Source: an uncultured Pirellulaceae bacterium (GTDB taxonomy: Bacteria; Planctomycetota; Planctomycetia; Pirellulales; Pirellulaceae). From it: 47,971 bases of DNA. Below are positions 45,598 to 47,971 of this stretch, piece by piece (positions within the stretch are counted from its first letter, which is position 1; each line of letters opens with the position of its first letter). The notes under the pieces are model-generated. The model saw nothing but the letters and a program-made list of their open reading frames with translations, had not been told where the DNA came from and did no database searches. Both the position numbers and the translations under genes were made by a program. Where the stretch lies: contig CALKNI010000017.1 of NCBI GenBank assembly GCA_938091115.1, forward strand, positions 1-47,971, given 5' to 3'.

Positions 45598-46659
45598 TTG
45601 AGTTCATCAAACTCTCATAGTTTTTACCAATTGGTTGGTCCGGCAGAATTTTTATCTCTTGCTGACGCAGCGGTTGTGTTCGATGTGCGTGCCCCCGGTG
45701 AGTTCGCTAAGGGGCACATTCCAGGCGCCATCAATCTGCCGCTGTTTACTGATGGCGAAAGAGCTGAAGTCGGAACGATCTATAAAAACTCGGGCCAGGA
45801 ATCGGCTGTTTTGCGCGGATTGAAAATTGCGGGCGGTAAGATGTCGGAGTTGGTCATTCAGGCGAAGAAGGCAGCACCACGCCAGGGGAAGGTCCTCGTT
45901 CATTGCTGGCGCGGAGGTATGCGGAGTCAGTCCGTTGGATGGCTACTCAGCACAGCTGGACTAAAACCAACGTTACTCGAGGGGGGTTACAAGGCATATC
46001 GCAGCCATGCTCACCAAGCTCTAGATGCACCCTATCGCCTTAATGTTGTTTCGGGGTTAACGGGCGCCGGGAAGACCCGGATTCTTGCAGCTCTCGCTGA
46101 TGCGGGGGAGCAAGTGGTCGATTTGGAGGGTTTGGCTAACCATCGTGGTTCCGCATTTGGGGGGATTGGGCAGCTAAAGCAACCGACCACTGAGCAGTTT
46201 GAGAATTGCCTATTCAGGAAGCTACAAGACTTTGCTGCGGATCGACCGATTTGGGTTGAAGATGAAGGAAATCGAATCGGGACGGTTGTGGTGCCCTCGG
46301 CGTTTTATCATTTAATGCGACACTCTCCGGCCGTTTTTATGGACTCAAGTCCCGCCCAACGCGTCAAAAATTTGATTGAGGATTACGGTGACCTTCCGTT
46401 GACCGAACTTGCTGATTCTATCAACAATATTCGGAAGCGATTGGGCCCGCAAAATGCAGATGAAGCGCTGGTTTCACTTGACCTTGGCAATGTCACGAAA
46501 GCCATTGAAATTGTTTTGGCCTACTACGACAAAACCTACATGAAAGCCGCAAACGCGATGCCACGCAAAGTCATGCCGTCGTTAAAAATCGATGAACTGG
46601 ACGATTCGGAGATCGCTGCATCGACTATTGCGTTATCCAATGACGCGACGTTTATTTAA
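45598..46659 (+). CDS. mnmH: tRNA 2-selenouridine synthase
   Basis: 353 residues, near the E. coli length of 364. It replaces sulfur by selenium in the 2-thiouridine of tRNA wobble positions using selenophosphate. An N-terminal rhodanese domain (VVFDVRAPGEFAKGHIPGAINLPL) holds the catalytic Cys in VHCWRGGMRS (about 100-108); a P-loop domain has GLTGAGKT (about 152-159) and DLEGLANHRGSAFG. The frame is open up to 45463, but that stretch reads through the terminator at 45487-45523, so TTG 45598 with GTGGG upstream is preferred. Its presence implies selD and selenium use by the host. Confidence 0.92.
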   Translation: MSSSNSHSFYQLVGPAEFLSLADAAVVFDVRAPGEFAKGHIPGAINLPLFTDGERAEVGTIYKNSGQESAVLRGLKIAGGKMSELVIQAKKAAPRQGKVLVHCWRGGMRSQSVGWLLSTAGLKPTLLEGGYKAYRSHAHQALDAPYRLNVVSGLTGAGKTRILAALADAGEQVVDLEGLANHRGSAFGGIGQLKQPTTEQFENCLFRKLQDFAADRPIWVEDEGNRIGTVVVPSAFYHLMRHSPAVFMDSSPAQRVKNLIEDYGDLPLTELADSINNIRKRLGPQNADEALVSLDLGNVTKAIEIVLAYYDKTYMKAANAMPRKVMPSLKIDELDDSEIAASTIALSNDATFI

Positions 46660-46684
46660 ATTTAGATCGAAATTTAGCGTCTCG

Positions 46685-47971
46685 CTATTTCTCTCCAAGT
46701 CGGTTAGGCATGTCAGCAATCACATAAGCGGCGACAGCCAGAGTGATGGCACAATCGGTTAGCTCTTTTGAATTCACTTTGTCTACGGTGTCGGCGTTGG
46801 TGTGATGAGTATTAAAGTAGAGTCTGCCGTCGACGGTCAGTCCCATGCACATGGTACCGAGTGGTTTTAACTGTCCAACATCTGCCCCCGAATATCCTGG
46901 TTTGACACGTGTCGCTCCAATCGGTTCGAGAAGAGCGAGAATTTCAGTAAGTTGTTCCAATGCGATCTGGGCCTTCGTTTCATCTGCAGCATCAATTGTC
47001 AGACCTTGTGGCTTAAATCCTCCTGAATCGGATTCAATCCCGGCAACATGGTCATCGTTCTGATGGCGTGCGGCGTAACTTCTCGCTCCAGCAAGACCGT
47101 TCTCTTCATTCGTCCAAAGTACGACGCGGATTGTACGCTTCGGTTTTAGATTTAATTTTCTGAGGATATTGATAGCTTCCATGGCAGCGACACAACCTGC
47201 TCCATCATCTTGAGCGCCCTGTCCTACATCCCATGAATCAATATGTCCGCCAATTAAAACTACCTCCTCCGGTTTTTCTGTTCCGACGATCTCTGCGATG
47301 ACGTTCGCGGAAGGCGCTTCTCCCATATCCTTTGCATTCATGACCAACTTGACGACGCACTTTTTGCCTCGATTTTGCAGCCGGCTAATCATTGTGGCGG
47401 CCTCTACTGAAATTGCGGCTGCCGGAATCTTCTTTACTTCAGCATCGTATCTCATCGCTCCTGTATGTGGGCTATCCAGAGAATAGGCCGTGACGGAGCG
47501 GATCAGCGCAGCAACTCCGCCCCGCTCAGCTGCCCATGAAGCCCCGTTGCTGCGGTATTGCACAGCGTCGCCGTAACCGGATCCGTCTGTTTCGGAATAC
47601 ATTGCCATCGGGTGATCGAAAAGAACGATTTTCCCCTGAATTGCTTCGTCAGGTAGAGCGTCCAGTGCCGCTTTGCTTTTTACAGAAATAACTTCGGCGG
47701 TAATTCCCTCTGCTGGTGTTCCAATGGACCATCCTAAACCGAGCATGTTTATTTTCATCGGGCGGGGCTCGATTAATTCGCAGCTTTCGTTGCCGCGAAC
47801 CCATTTGCGCACCGTTACCGCTTCGGCTCGAACATTTTCTTGCCCATCCTCTTTCATTGATTTCTGAGCCCATGCGATTGCATCATTCAATGCGGCGCTT
47901 CCACTTAAACGATGTCCAATGTCGTCGCATAATTCCTGAAGCTTAAGGAAGGAATCATTCTCTTTTTTTGC
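46685..47971 (-). CDS. M28-family metallopeptidase, N-terminus cut by window edge
   Basis: The frame is open to the right edge (428 residues visible). Upstream of the TTG at 47890 it continues in frame with LQELCDDIGHRLSGSAAL, a typical M28 N-terminus, so the start lies outside. A PA-type insert (about ALDALPDEAIQGKIVLFDHP) is followed by the zinc-binding peptidase core: GGHIDSWDVGQGAQDDGAG (His and bridging Asp), WTNEENGLAGARSY (Glu pair), ESDSGG (Asp) and FNTHHTNADTVD (distal His). All five ligand positions look intact. Members are exported amino- or carboxypeptidases. It converges with mnmH 25 bases away. Confidence 0.92.
   Translation of the reverse strand, partial: AKKENDSFLKLQELCDDIGHRLSGSAALNDAIAWAQKSMKEDGQENVRAEAVTVRKWVRGNESCELIEPRPMKINMLGLGWSIGTPAEGITAEVISVKSKAALDALPDEAIQGKIVLFDHPMAMYSETDGSGYGDAVQYRSNGASWAAERGGVAALIRSVTAYSLDSPHTGAMRYDAEVKKIPAAAISVEAATMISRLQNRGKKCVVKLVMNAKDMGEAPSANVIAEIVGTEKPEEVVLIGGHIDSWDVGQGAQDDGAGCVAAMEAINILRKLNLKPKRTIRVVLWTNEENGLAGARSYAARHQNDDHVAGIESDSGGFKPQGLTIDAADETKAQIALEQLTEILALLEPIGATRVKPGYSGADVGQLKPLGTMCMGLTVDGRLYFNTHHTNADTVDKVNSKELTDCAITLAVAAYVIADMPNRLGEK

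Noticed and set aside
1-47971. tRNA, rRNA, CRISPR array, insertion sequence or prophage
   Set aside because: No T-loop/acceptor patterns, direct-repeat/spacer arrays, transposase-like motifs or terminal inverted repeats were seen on reading both strands by eye; a dedicated search could still find a diverged tRNA.

Overview
The window reads as a chromosomal piece of a planctomycete, most likely Pirellulales-like and of moderate GC. I infer this from the gene families: a DUF1598 protein, a BON-domain protein with an aromatic tail, a DUF3500 protein, a very large membrane-anchored protein of no wider family, a valyl-tRNA synthetase with unusual inserts, and scattered pieces of the cell-wall (dcw) cluster. 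Genes are mostly single or in short runs. No rRNA, tRNA, CRISPR array, insertion sequence or prophage was seen.

Layout. 1-5443 (+): the end of an LptE-like lipoprotein gene, a small exported repeat protein whose frame continues through two UGA codons, and a 1272-residue membrane-anchored protein. 5878-6096 (+): csrA. 6199-9078 (-): ftsQ-like, murB-like and a ferredoxin-NADP reductase. 9444-12575 (+): valS. 12622-18083 (-): a zinc-ribbon membrane protein, acnA, truB, a short coiled-coil protein and an exported protein. 18450-21794 (-): tadA-tadB-tadC. 22201-25155 (-): a SLOG-fold protein, a LysM protein and rsmH. 25352-27786 (-): a serine-palmitoyltransferase-like enzyme followed after 5 bases by a GNAT acyltransferase, possibly a ceramide-synthesis pair. 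28123-35454 (-): an RND/MMPL transporter, a lipoprotein, a BON protein, a DUF3500 protein and an enlarged RNase HII-like protein. 35651-38092 (+): a PhyH dioxygenase and an ALDH7-type dehydrogenase. 38133-40161 (-): a delta-9-type desaturase and a lipoprotein. 40671-41546 (+): a gluzincin-like lipoprotein. 41600-43678 (-): an FHA-GAF-sigma54 activator. 43996-46659 (+): a DUF1598 protein and mnmH. 46685-47971 (-): an M28 peptidase cut by the right edge.

The strongest unusual signal is at 1228-1341. The exported protein's frame meets two UGA codons three codons apart (a UxxU pattern) and then runs on into a Gly/Lys-rich tail ending in UAG. The RNA right after the UGAs can fold into a bacterial SECIS-like hairpin with a GGUC apical loop and one bulged A, at the spacing expected of a SECIS. 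The window also encodes MnmH (tRNA 2-selenouridine synthase), so the host probably uses selenium. I propose an exported selenoprotein with a diselenide-type motif. Other points worth checking are the SPT-GNAT pair, a MurB homolog in which both catalytic acid/base residues look replaced, and an RNase HII-like protein with GYG in place of GRG.
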